From contig JBOGJI010000043.1 in assembly GCA_050747865.1 (NCBI GenBank), positions 1-9,712 of the forward strand: a stretch of DNA of 9,712 bases, in the 5' to 3' direction. How positions within the stretch are numbered: the stretch's first letter is position 1; every line of letters begins with the position of its first letter. Below, in pieces: positions 1-6,659 of the stretch. Source of the DNA: JBOGJI01 sp050747865. Its GTDB lineage: Bacteria; Acidobacteriota; Thermoanaerobaculia; Multivoradales; JAHEKO01. Below the pieces are notes generated by a model. That model did no database searches. It had not been told where the DNA came from and saw only the letters and a program-made list of their open reading frames with translations. The position numbers were made by a program, and so were the translations under genes.

Positions 1-102
1 CTCCTCGACGATGGCACCGCATCGCCTGCGTCGCGGCTCCTTGCAGCAGGCCCCACGGCGCTCGCAACGCGACCCACGGGAGATTCATTCACAGGCTCTC
101 AG
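1..102 (+). mobile_element. Probable end of an insertion sequence, truncated by the window edge
   Basis: The last 25 bases (78-102), reverse-complemented, match the left end of the IS at 8122 in 23 of 25 positions, including the 12-base core AGAGCCTGTGAA. This end therefore faces right and the body of the element lies to the left, outside the window. In the complete IS the matching end has about 190 bp of non-coding DNA before the transposase stop, so no transposase would be expected in these 102 bases, and none is recognisable. Inward of the terminal 25 bp the sequence differs from the IS at 8122. It is therefore a related element or a relic, not an identical copy. A solo terminal repeat left by deletion is the main alternative. 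Confidence 0.55.
78..102. repeat. Terminal inverted repeat, copy A
   Basis: This 25-bp copy contains TTCACAGGCTCTCAG at 88-102. It differs from the reverse complement of 8122-8146 at two positions, and agrees with 9688-9712 at 21 of 25 positions in direct orientation. It ends only 44 bp before the WS/DGAT start codon. Confidence 0.7.
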
Positions 103-146
103 CCGGGAGAGCGGCTACGAGCTGGCCATCGGCGTAGACTCCGGCC

Positions 147-1532
147 ATGGAGTCTCTCCCCGCGGCCGTGCCGGTCGCGCCCGTGGATCGGGCGTGGCTG
201 CGCATGGACGAGCCGTCCAACCGGATGCACATCCACGGGGTGCTGGTGCTCGACGGCGAGGTCGAGCGGGAGGCGGTAGAGCGGGCGGCCGCCGAGCGCC
301 TGGCAGTCATCCCACGCTTTCGCGACCGCATCGCCTACCGCGATGGCGAGTTGGTCTGGGAGCCCGATCCCGCCTTCGACGTGGCGCACCACGTGGTGGA
401 GGAGCGGCTGCCCGACGGGGCCGGCGACGTCGAGCTCGCCGCGGTGCTCGCCGCCGATCTGCCGCGCCCGTTTCCCCCCGACCGGCCGCTGTGGGAGCTG
501 CGCCTCATCCGCGGCCACGCGGACGGCACTATCGTCTTCGCCCGTCTCCATCACGCCATCGGCGACGGCGTTGCCCTGATGACCGTGCTGCTGGCGCTCA
601 CCGACTTCCCGGCCGCGGACGGGAGCGAGGCGGCCCTGTCCGCCGAGGCCAATCCCTTCTTCCGCGTCCTCCTGCGCCGCGGCGAGCTGGAGGACGCGCG
701 GCGCGAGGCGGAGCGGCTGATGCCCGAAACTCTACGGCTGATGCTGGCGCCGGGCGAGGCGGTGGCGCGGCTCCATCCCCTGCTGCGCGGCCTCGGCACC
801 GCGGGCGCGCTGGCCCGCCTGGTGGCGCGCCCCAGTGATCCGCCGACGCCGTTCAAGGGCCCCCTGGGCGTAGACAAGCGGCTGGCCTGGACCGAGCGGT
901 TGCCGCTATCCGACGTCAAGGCGATCGGACGCGCGCTCGGAGGCACCGTCAACGACGTGCTCAATGCCGCCATGGTGGGCGGCCTACGGCGCTACCTCGA
1001 AGCCTCGGCCGGTCCGCCGCCCGAGGACCTGGAGGTCCGCTGCGCCATGCCGGTCTCGCTGCGGCCGCTCGCCGACATGCACGCCATGGGGAACCGTTTC
1101 GGACTTGTCTTCCTGTCGCTGCCGGTGGGGATTCCCGATCCGCAACGCCGGCTCGGCGAGCTGCACCGGCGGGCGCAGGCGCTGCGCCGCTCGGCCGAGC
1201 CGCTGGTGGTGCTGAAGATCCTGGAGGCGATGGGGAGCTTGCCGAAACGGGTACAGGATTGGGTCGTCGGCCTCTTCGGCGCCAAGGCGACCGGGGTGTT
1301 CACCAACGTCCCCGGGCCGCGTCAGCGCATTTCGTTCGCCGGCCGGCCGATCCGCGACATCTTCTTCTGGGTGCCGCGAGCCGGGCGGCTGGGCCTCGGC
1401 GCGTCGATCATGAGCTACAACGACCACGTGCGCATGGGGCTGGGCACCGACGCGAGCCTGATCCCCGACCCGCAGCGCATCGTCGACGGCTTCCACGCCG
1501 AGATCGAGGCCCTGCTGCGCCTCGCCCGCTGA
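147..1532 (+). CDS. Wax ester synthase / diacylglycerol acyltransferase (WS/DGAT family)
   Basis: This enzyme family transfers the acyl group of acyl-CoA to a fatty alcohol or diacylglycerol, making storage wax esters or triacylglycerol at the inner membrane. The 461 residues match the usual family length. The catalytic motif HHxxxDG is intact (H135-H136-A-I-G-D140-G141). PLWE lies at 114-117 and the family NDV motif at 269-271. The C-terminal third has the expected NVPGP stretch and a hydrophobic glycine-rich segment near the end. The N-terminus (PVDRAWLRMDEPSNRMHIHG) is the normal family start, so ATG 147 fits, although no strong Shine-Dalgarno precedes it. The gene starts 44 bp from an IS end, so its native promoter may be lost. 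Substrate preference cannot be read from sequence, and some members have poor in vitro activity. Confidence 0.93.
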   Translation: MESLPAAVPVAPVDRAWLRMDEPSNRMHIHGVLVLDGEVEREAVERAAAERLAVIPRFRDRIAYRDGELVWEPDPAFDVAHHVVEERLPDGAGDVELAAVLAADLPRPFPPDRPLWELRLIRGHADGTIVFARLHHAIGDGVALMTVLLALTDFPAADGSEAALSAEANPFFRVLLRRGELEDARREAERLMPETLRLMLAPGEAVARLHPLLRGLGTAGALARLVARPSDPPTPFKGPLGVDKRLAWTERLPLSDVKAIGRALGGTVNDVLNAAMVGGLRRYLEASAGPPPEDLEVRCAMPVSLRPLADMHAMGNRFGLVFLSLPVGIPDPQRRLGELHRRAQALRRSAEPLVVLKILEAMGSLPKRVQDWVVGLFGAKATGVFTNVPGPRQRISFAGRPIRDIFFWVPRAGRLGLGASIMSYNDHVRMGLGTDASLIPDPQRIVDGFHAEIEALLRLAR

Positions 1533-1607
1533 AGCGGCCGGCCTCCGTGCCGTCCGGTGCCGCCGCGATGCCGACCGTTCGGCCGGCAGGGACGCCGGCC
1601 GCTTCAG
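1529..1607. terminator. Perfect 14-bp inverted repeat between two convergent genes, possible bidirectional terminator
   Basis: Arms CTGAAGCGGCCGGC (1529-1542) and its exact complement (1594-1607) enclose a 51-base loop. The left arm contains the WS/DGAT stop codon (1530-1532), and the right arm ends one base from the stop of the opposing hydrolase (1609-1611). A smaller GC-rich hairpin is possible inside the loop (around 1569-1588). There is no T-tract on either strand, so this is not a textbook intrinsic terminator. The placement suggests transcript-end formation for both genes. Confidence 0.45.
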
Positions 1608-1608
1608 A

Positions 1609-2484
1609 TCACGGCGTCCCTTCGAGGTGCTCGCGGAAGAAGGCGAGCGTCGCCGGCCAGGCCTGGTCGGCGGCGCGACGGTTGGCGCCGTCGCGCTCGT
1701 CCTGCTCGCGCAGGAAGCCGTGGCCCGCACCTTCGTAGACGTGGGTCGTGTAGCTCTTGCCGAGCCGCTCCATCTGTTCCTCGGCGGCGGGGATGGTGGC
1801 GTTGACCCGCGCGTCGTCGGCCCCGTAGAGCCCCAGCACCGGCGCCTCGACGGTCTCGTAGTCGCCCGGCTCCTCCGGGGAGCCGCCGTAGTAGACCACC
1901 GCCGCGTCGAGCTCCGGCTGCGCGCCGGCATAGGCGAAGCTGGTCGAGCCGCCCCAGCAGAACCCGACGGCGCCGACCCGGCCGTTGGCGGCCGGGAGGC
2001 CCATCGCGTAGCCGCGCACTGCGTCGAGGCGCGCGTGGACCTCCGCCGGCTCCAGCTCGCGGATGACCTCGCGAACACGCTCGCCCAGCGACTCCGTGCC
2101 GCCGCCGTCCGGCCCCTTGCCGGACAGCAGGTCGGGCGCCAGGGCGATGAAGCCGTCCGCGGCGAGCCGGTCGGCGACCGCTCGCGCCCAGTCGGTGAGC
2201 CCGAAGACCTCGTGGATGACGATGACGGCCCCGGCCTTGTCGGGCCGTTCCGGATAGACCACCCAGGTCGTCAGCTCGGAGCCGTCCGCCAGCTCGACGT
2301 CCACCCACTCGCCGTGCCGCGGCGAGTCGGCGAGCGCCGCCTCCGCGCCGTCGGCGTCCGCGGGGACTGCTGGCTCGCCGGCGGCGGGCGCCTGCGGGGC
2401 CTCCTGCGCCCCGGCCACGCCCGCACCGAGGAGCAGCGCCGTGGTGATGAGAAGTGCCGCCGTCCGTGTCGCCTTCTGCTTCAT
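1609..2484 (-). CDS. Exported dienelactone hydrolase family protein
   Basis: This is a 291-residue alpha/beta hydrolase. Residues 1-26 look like a signal peptide: KQK, then a hydrophobic run AALLITTALLLGAGVAG, with a likely cleavage at AGA/QE. The protein is therefore probably periplasmic or secreted. A low-complexity Ala/Pro/Glu linker (27-55) precedes the hydrolase domain. The family's active-site features are present: E92 in HEVFGL, nucleophile C176 in GFCWGG, D224 in YGADD and H255 in GAGHGF. Together they make a Cys-Asp-His triad. The reference enzyme opens dienelactones in chlorocatechol breakdown, but exported homologues are mostly uncharacterised and no catechol genes lie nearby. Family assignment is firm and the substrate unknown. 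Start ATG 2484 is supported by AGGAGG seven bases upstream. Confidence 0.92.
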   Translation of the reverse strand: MKQKATRTAALLITTALLLGAGVAGAQEAPQAPAAGEPAVPADADGAEAALADSPRHGEWVDVELADGSELTTWVVYPERPDKAGAVIVIHEVFGLTDWARAVADRLAADGFIALAPDLLSGKGPDGGGTESLGERVREVIRELEPAEVHARLDAVRGYAMGLPAANGRVGAVGFCWGGSTSFAYAGAQPELDAAVVYYGGSPEEPGDYETVEAPVLGLYGADDARVNATIPAAEEQMERLGKSYTTHVYEGAGHGFLREQDERDGANRRAADQAWPATLAFFREHLEGTP

Positions 2485-2572
2485 TGTCGTTCCTCCTGCG
2501 CTGCCGAGATCCTACCTTCCTGGCTCGCGAAATGTGGCCCCGGACATCCGGCGCGCCGAGATTGCTACCATC
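2485..2572. promoter_or_regulatory. Divergent intergenic region, presumed promoters for the hydrolase and the MCE gene
   Basis: These 88 bp separate two genes transcribed away from each other, so both promoters are expected here. AGGAGG on the - strand (2492-2497) is the ribosome-binding site of the hydrolase. A short dyad CCGGA-CA-TCCGG (2540-2551) lies midway and could be an operator half-site pair. I cannot support a convincing -35/-10 pair on either strand. Confidence 0.4.
2492..2497 (-). promoter_or_regulatory. Ribosome-binding site AGGAGG of the exported hydrolase
   Basis: This is a consensus Shine-Dalgarno with seven bases between it and ATG 2484. It fixes that start. Confidence 0.8.
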
Positions 2573-3358
2573 ATGTCCATCATGGGTGCGAATACCTCTT
2601 CACGGACGCGCTGGACGGGGCGTTTTGGCCGCTGGCTCGGGCTCGGCTGTCTGCTCGTCACTCTCGCCTGCCGTGCGGGACTGACCTTCACCGTGACCTT
2701 CAACGAAGTCGATGGCCTCGAGCCGGGGGATGCGGTGGTCTACAAGGGGCTGGACATCGGCAAGGTGCGCGAGATCACCTTGACCCGCTCCGGCCCGATC
2801 GAGGTCGAGCTGGGGATCTACCGCGAGCACCGGCAGCTGCTGTACCGCGAGGCGCGGTTCCTGCTCGAGCGCACCGTCACCGGCGGACACAGGATCGCCG
2901 TCTACGACACCGAAGGGCCGCGCACGCCGATCGAGGGAGGCGAGGTCGTCGCCGGCCGCCGGGCACCGTTGGGAGAGCTCATGGGCAAGGTCCGGAATCT
3001 CGGGCGGGACCTGGTCACCGAAGGCGCGGAGCGCCTGAGTGGGCAGATCGACGCCTGGCGGGAGCGGCTCGGCGACTCGCGGGAAGAGGTGGATCTGGTC
3101 GAGAGCGCGCGCGACTACGCCGAGCGTGCCGCCGAGATGTCGAGGGAGCAGCTCGAGCGCTTCCGCCGCGAGGAGCTGCCGGAGCTGGAGCGGCGGGCCG
3201 CTCGCGTACGCCGGTGGCTCGAAGAGCAGGGCCACAAGGCCGATGCCGAGCGGTTCTGGCGCGACTTCCGCGACTGGATCGAGAGCGTCGGCGACGGCGC
3301 CGGAGAAGAGCAAGTAGGGCAAGCAGACACGGACGCCGGAGCCGGCGAGAGCCGCTGA
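2573..3358 (+). CDS. Membrane-anchored single-domain MCE (MlaD-like) protein
   Basis: This protein has 261 residues. After a basic N-terminus, residues 21-37 are hydrophobic (WLGLGCLLVTLACRAGL) and give an inner-membrane anchor. C26 and C33 lack a canonical lipobox, so a lipoprotein is less likely. The MCE signature follows at about 39-72: FTVTFNEVDGLEPGDAVVYK, then GLDIGKVREI. The rest of the domain runs to about residue 125. Residues ~180-235 are rich in Glu, Arg and Leu and look like a coiled coil. MCE proteins form rings that carry lipids across the periplasm, normally with a permease and an ATPase. Neither partner is encoded here, so this is an orphan in this window. The open frame runs further upstream, but residues before 2573 overlap the divergent promoter region. 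ATG 2573 or 2582 is the likely start, and no clear ribosome-binding site decides between them. Confidence 0.8.
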   Translation: MSIMGANTSSRTRWTGRFGRWLGLGCLLVTLACRAGLTFTVTFNEVDGLEPGDAVVYKGLDIGKVREITLTRSGPIEVELGIYREHRQLLYREARFLLERTVTGGHRIAVYDTEGPRTPIEGGEVVAGRRAPLGELMGKVRNLGRDLVTEGAERLSGQIDAWRERLGDSREEVDLVESARDYAERAAEMSREQLERFRREELPELERRAARVRRWLEEQGHKADAERFWRDFRDWIESVGDGAGEEQVGQADTDAGAGESR

Positions 3359-3456
3359 CCGGCCGGCGGCGATGCGTTGGGCGGTCCCGAGATTGCGGGT
3401 AAACTTCGCGCTCGAACCGAGCCCTCATCATGGGCATCGGCGGCAGCCGCCAAAAA

Positions 3457-3462
3457 GGGAGG
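3457..3462 (+). promoter_or_regulatory. Ribosome-binding site GGGAGG for the GTG start of the epimerase
   Basis: GGGAGG is followed by five bases and then GTG 3468. This selects GTG over the in-frame upstream ATG at 3372, which would add 32 residues that do not resemble the family. An ATG at 3466 overlaps it but is out of frame and followed directly by a stop codon. Confidence 0.75.
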
Positions 3463-3467
3463 GATAT

Positions 3468-4016
3468 GTGAAATTTGTGGAGACCGGCCTGGAAGGGGCC
3501 TATCTGATCGAGCTGGAGCCCATCGTCGACGCGCGCGGCTTCTTCGCCCGCGCCTTTTGCGTCAACGAGCTGCGGCAGAGGGGCCTCGACCCGACGGTCG
3601 CGCAGTGCAACGTTTCGACCAACCATCGCCGCGGAACGTTGCGCGGCATGCATTATCAGCTCCCGCCGGCGGCCGAGGGCAAGCTGGTCCGCTGCACCCG
3701 CGGGGCGATCTGGGACGCGATCATCGACCTGCGCCCGGAGTCGGCCACCTTCGGGCGCTCCTTCGGCGTCGAGCTCTCAGCCGACAACCGCCGGGCGCTC
3801 TACGTCCCCGAGATGTTCGCGCACGGGTACCTGACGCTGACCGACGATGCGGAGGTCCACTACATGGTGACCGAGCCCTACTCGCCGGGCAGCGAGGCCG
3901 GCCTGCGTTACGACGATGCCGCGTTTGGCGTCGAATGGCCGATCGAGGTGGAGGTGATCTCGGACAAAGACGCCGCGTGGCCTCTGTGGGCGGAGCGGCA
4001 GGAGAGCTGCGCATGA
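3468..4016 (+). CDS. dTDP-4-dehydrorhamnose 3,5-epimerase family protein (RmlC-type cupin)
   Basis: RmlC-family enzymes epimerise C3 and/or C5 of a 4-keto-6-deoxy nucleotide sugar in the cytoplasm, on the way to surface polysaccharide sugars. This one has 182 residues from GTG 3468, the normal length. Conserved segments appear in family order: DARGFFARAF (21-30), LRGMHYQ with the catalytic-base histidine H62, YVPEMFAHGYLTL (112-124), Y132 and Y138 in HYMVTEPYSP, and a C-terminal DDAAFGVEWP. Its stop overlaps the next start (ATGA, 4013-4016), which implies translational coupling. No RmlA, RmlB or RmlD genes are nearby, so the substrate may not be the dTDP-rhamnose precursor. The family also includes single-position epimerases acting on CDP-, GDP- or UDP-sugars. 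I therefore give no gene symbol. Confidence 0.9.
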   Translation: MKFVETGLEGAYLIELEPIVDARGFFARAFCVNELRQRGLDPTVAQCNVSTNHRRGTLRGMHYQLPPAAEGKLVRCTRGAIWDAIIDLRPESATFGRSFGVELSADNRRALYVPEMFAHGYLTLTDDAEVHYMVTEPYSPGSEAGLRYDDAAFGVEWPIEVEVISDKDAAWPLWAERQESCA

Positions 4017-5437
4017 TCATCGTCGATCGTCTGCTCGAGCAGCGCGCCGCCGAAGGCCGGCCGGTGCGGGTAGGCATGCTCGGCTGCGGATTCATGGGGC
4101 AGGGGATCGTCAACCAGGTCGTCAACTCGGCCACTGGGATGGAGATGGCGGTCGTCTTCAACCGCGACCCGGAGAGGGCGCGACGGGCGTTCGAGACGGC
4201 CGGAATCAGCGAGGTGGTGAACGCGAGCTCACCGCAGGAGGTCCGCTCCGCGATCGAGCGCGGGGTGCCCGCCGTCACCGACGACCCGTCTCTGGTCACC
4301 ACCTCCGAAGGGGTGGACGCCGTCGTCGAGGTGACCGGCACCATCGACTTCGCCGCCACCTGGATCCTCTCGGCCATCGACCACGGCAAACACGTCGTGC
4401 TGATGAACGCCGAGATCGACGGCACCGTGGGGCCGATCCTCAAGCACTACGCCGATCGCGCCGGCGTCGTGCTGACCGCTTCCGAGGGGGATCAGCCGGG
4501 CGTGCAGATGAACCTCTACCGCTTCGTGCGCGGCATCGGCGTCGAGCCGCTGGTCTGCGGCAACGTCAAGGGTCTCCACGACCCCTACCGCAACCCGACG
4601 ACGCAGCAGGGCTTCGCCGAGAGATGGGGGCAAAACGTCTACATGGTGACGAGCTTCGCCGACGGCACCAAGATCTCCTTCGAGCAGGCGATCGTCGCCA
4701 ACGCCACCGGCATGACGGTGGCGCGGCGGGGCATGCTCGGCGCCGATCACGGCGGCCACGTCGACGAGCTGACCGCGGCCTACGACGTCGACGAACTGCG
4801 CGAGCTCGGCGGCATCGTCGACTACGTGGTCGGCGCCCGGCCGAGCCCGGGGGTCTTCGTCCTCGGCGCCCACGACGATCCCAAGCAGCAGCACTATCTG
4901 AACCTCTACAAGCTGGGCGAGGGGCCGCTCTATAGCTTCAACATCCCCTACCATCTGTGCCACTTCGAAGTGCCTTCTTCGGTCGGCCGGGCGGTGCTGC
5001 TGGGCGACGCCGTGATGACGCCCCTCGCCGGTCCGCAGGTCGAGGTGGTGGCGACGGCGAAGCGGGATCTCGAAGCGGGGGAGACGCTGGACGCGCTGGG
5101 CGGCTATACCATGTACGGACTCGCCGAGACGGCGGCGATCACGGCGGACGAGCACCTGCTTCCCATCGGCGTCGCCGAGGGCTGCGTGCTGAAACGGCGC
5201 ATCGAGAAGGACACGGTCCTCACCTACGACGACGTCGAGGTGCCGGAGGGCCGCCTGGTCGACCGGCTGCGCCACGAGCAGGACGAGCGGTTCGGCGTGC
5301 CTGCCCACCGAACGCGCACCGTGTCCGTGATCGGCAAGGTGGCGGAACCGGCGGTGGCCGCGGCGCGACGGCTCACCGGCCTCCTGATCGAGCCGATGGT
5401 CGATTTCGTAGCCGGCGTCGCCCCTCAGCTCGGCTGA
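4013..5437 (+). CDS. NAD(P)-binding oxidoreductase with C-terminal SAF domain (homoserine-dehydrogenase-like)
   Basis: This protein has 474 residues. Residues 18-29 (VRVGMLGCGFMG) are a Rossmann dinucleotide-binding loop. The next ~130 residues resemble the homoserine dehydrogenase NAD domain, including VVEVTG (104-109) and HVVLMNAEID (127-136). A central region has GNVKGLHDPYRNPTTQQGF (183-201). A SAF-like domain follows at about 343-412 (VEVVATAKRDLEAGETLDAL, later GCVLKRRIEKDTVLTYDDV), then a ~60-residue tail of unclear role. The architecture matches the group called predicted homoserine dehydrogenase with SAF domain. Such proteins often sit beside sugar-nucleotide genes rather than amino-acid genes, as this one does. 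A sugar-related redox or carbon-skeleton reaction is my inference, and the substrate is unknown. AGGAG at 4000-4004, eight bases before ATG 4013, and the ATGA overlap with the epimerase support this start. Confidence 0.85.
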   Translation: MIIVDRLLEQRAAEGRPVRVGMLGCGFMGQGIVNQVVNSATGMEMAVVFNRDPERARRAFETAGISEVVNASSPQEVRSAIERGVPAVTDDPSLVTTSEGVDAVVEVTGTIDFAATWILSAIDHGKHVVLMNAEIDGTVGPILKHYADRAGVVLTASEGDQPGVQMNLYRFVRGIGVEPLVCGNVKGLHDPYRNPTTQQGFAERWGQNVYMVTSFADGTKISFEQAIVANATGMTVARRGMLGADHGGHVDELTAAYDVDELRELGGIVDYVVGARPSPGVFVLGAHDDPKQQHYLNLYKLGEGPLYSFNIPYHLCHFEVPSSVGRAVLLGDAVMTPLAGPQVEVVATAKRDLEAGETLDALGGYTMYGLAETAAITADEHLLPIGVAEGCVLKRRIEKDTVLTYDDVEVPEGRLVDRLRHEQDERFGVPAHRTRTVSVIGKVAEPAVAAARRLTGLLIEPMVDFVAGVAPQLG

Positions 5438-5441
5438 CCCC

Positions 5442-5459
5442 GCCGCGGCGCGCCGCGGC
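5442..5459. repeat. Perfect 18-bp GC-only palindrome after the SAF oxidoreductase
   Basis: GCCGCGGCGCGCCGCGGC starts five bases after the stop at 5435-5437 and is fully self-complementary. A second weak dyad GCCGA/TCGGC (5461-5465 and 5475-5479) follows. There is no T-tract. It may act as a transcript-end or stabilising hairpin between the two halves of the gene run, or as a dyad binding site. Confidence 0.5.
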
Positions 5460-5496
5460 CGCCGAGATCGTTCGTCGGCATCGCTTCATCGCTTCC

Positions 5497-5502
5497 GGGG
5501 AG
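5497..5502 (+). promoter_or_regulatory. Ribosome-binding site GGGGAG for the metallophosphatase GTG start
   Basis: GGGGAG lies five bases before GTG 5508. It favours that codon over ATG 5523, which has no comparable site. Confidence 0.6.
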
Positions 5503-5507
5503 CTAGA

Positions 5508-6659
5508 GTGTCGTGGACGGCCATGACACGGAGGACAGCCGCGAATGGTGAGCCGGACCAGATCCGCGGCGGTCCCTCCGCGACGGCGCGCGCCTTCCTG
5601 CTGTCGCTGCTCGTCTTCCTCGCCCACGTCGGCTGCAACGCGCGCGTCGACAGAGCATCCGATGGCGGCGAGGGCAAGGGCCGCAAGCTGGTCTTCACCG
5701 CGGCGGGCGACTTCGGTCTGGGCGAAGAGGCGAGAGCCACGCTGCGGCTGATGGGGCGCACAGGCGCCGACCTCCACCTCGCGCTCGGCGACCTGAGCTA
5801 CGGCGGCCCCGGGTCGGAGCCGGTCTGGTGCGGCCTCGTCCGGTCCCACGTCGGGGAAGCGCCCTTCTACATCGTCACCGGCAACCATGAGGACGACTAC
5901 GGTGAGGACGGCCACATCATGAACTTCGCCCGCTGCCTTCCCGGTCCGGTCGGCGTCGGGGGTCGGTATCCGACCGAGTACTTCTGGGACTACGCCGGCC
6001 TGGCGCGCTTCATCCTGATCTCGCCCGACCTGACCGTCGACGATCGGCACTACTACTACGGCGACGGCAATCGCAACTATCGCTGGCTGGCCGCGGCCGT
6101 TGCCGGCGCTCGCGACTCCGGTCTCCCCTGGGTCATCGTCGGCATGCACAAGAACTGCCTCAGCGTCGGCGTCAACTACTGCAACGTCTATCAGGATCTT
6201 TTCAGCCTGCTGGTCGAGCTGAAGGTCGACCTCGTCCTGCACGCTCACGATCACGTCTATCAGCGCAGCCACCAGCTGGCGACGAGCCCTGGCTGCCGTC
6301 AAGTCGCGGTCGACGCCTACTCCCGCCGGTGCGTCACCGACGACGGCGAAGACGGGCACTACGCGCAGGGCGCCGGAGCGGTGTTCGTCACCGTGGGCAC
6401 GGCCGGCGCCGACCTCTACGAGGTCAACCCCGACGACCCCGAGGCCGGCTACATGGCGCGGTGGATGGGCGCGAACGCCGAGCCGCGGAACGGGTTCCTG
6501 CGCGTCGCGCTCTCCGAGCGCGAGCTTGCCGCCGAGTTCGTCGGCTCGACCACGACATCCTCGTTCCGGGACGCCTTCCGCATCGTCGCCGCGGAGTCGA
6601 AGGGACACCGGCCGGCGTCCCCCAGGGCTTCCGGAGCTGCGCGCCGGCCGGCGCCATGA
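5508..6659 (+). CDS. Exported metallophosphatase, purple-acid-phosphatase-like
   Basis: This is a 383-residue calcineurin-like phosphoesterase. The N-terminus has a hydrophobic segment (ARAFLLSLLVFLAHVGC, 27-43), so the protein is exported. C43 after HVG could be lipidated, though the lipobox is not canonical. The two-metal site is complete: D68 in AAGDFG, D95 and Y98 in LGDLSY, N126-H127 in TGNHED, H214 in GMHKN, and H247 and H249 in AHDHVYQR. The GDxxY and HxHxYxR pattern is that of purple acid phosphatases. The family usually has G before the first His of the last motif, and here it is A246. The substrate is likely a phosphate monoester outside the cytoplasm, but is not predictable. The stop overlaps the SGNH gene start (ATGA, 6656-6659). 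The last ~25 residues are Ala/Arg/Pro-rich and look like a disordered tail. Confidence 0.88.
   Translation: MSWTAMTRRTAANGEPDQIRGGPSATARAFLLSLLVFLAHVGCNARVDRASDGGEGKGRKLVFTAAGDFGLGEEARATLRLMGRTGADLHLALGDLSYGGPGSEPVWCGLVRSHVGEAPFYIVTGNHEDDYGEDGHIMNFARCLPGPVGVGGRYPTEYFWDYAGLARFILISPDLTVDDRHYYYGDGNRNYRWLAAAVAGARDSGLPWVIVGMHKNCLSVGVNYCNVYQDLFSLLVELKVDLVLHAHDHVYQRSHQLATSPGCRQVAVDAYSRRCVTDDGEDGHYAQGAGAVFVTVGTAGADLYEVNPDDPEAGYMARWMGANAEPRNGFLRVALSERELAAEFVGSTTTSSFRDAFRIVAAESKGHRPASPRASGAARRPAP

Noticed and set aside
984..2078. A 364-codon - strand frame under the 3' end of WS/DGAT and the hydrolase.
   Set aside because: It has Arg/Ala/Ser low-complexity composition, and it overlaps two well-supported genes and the inverted repeat between them.
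2441..2572. An upstream extension of the MCE gene by 44 codons to the earliest start in frame.
   Set aside because: It would overlap the 5' end of the divergent hydrolase, and the added residues do not fit an MCE N-terminus.
3442..3455. A small GGCGG-CAG-CCGCC hairpin followed by AAAAA before the epimerase, considered as a terminator.
   Set aside because: The run of A is on the + strand side, so neither orientation gives a stem followed by U residues. The overlap with the ribosome-binding region makes it at most a weak local structure.
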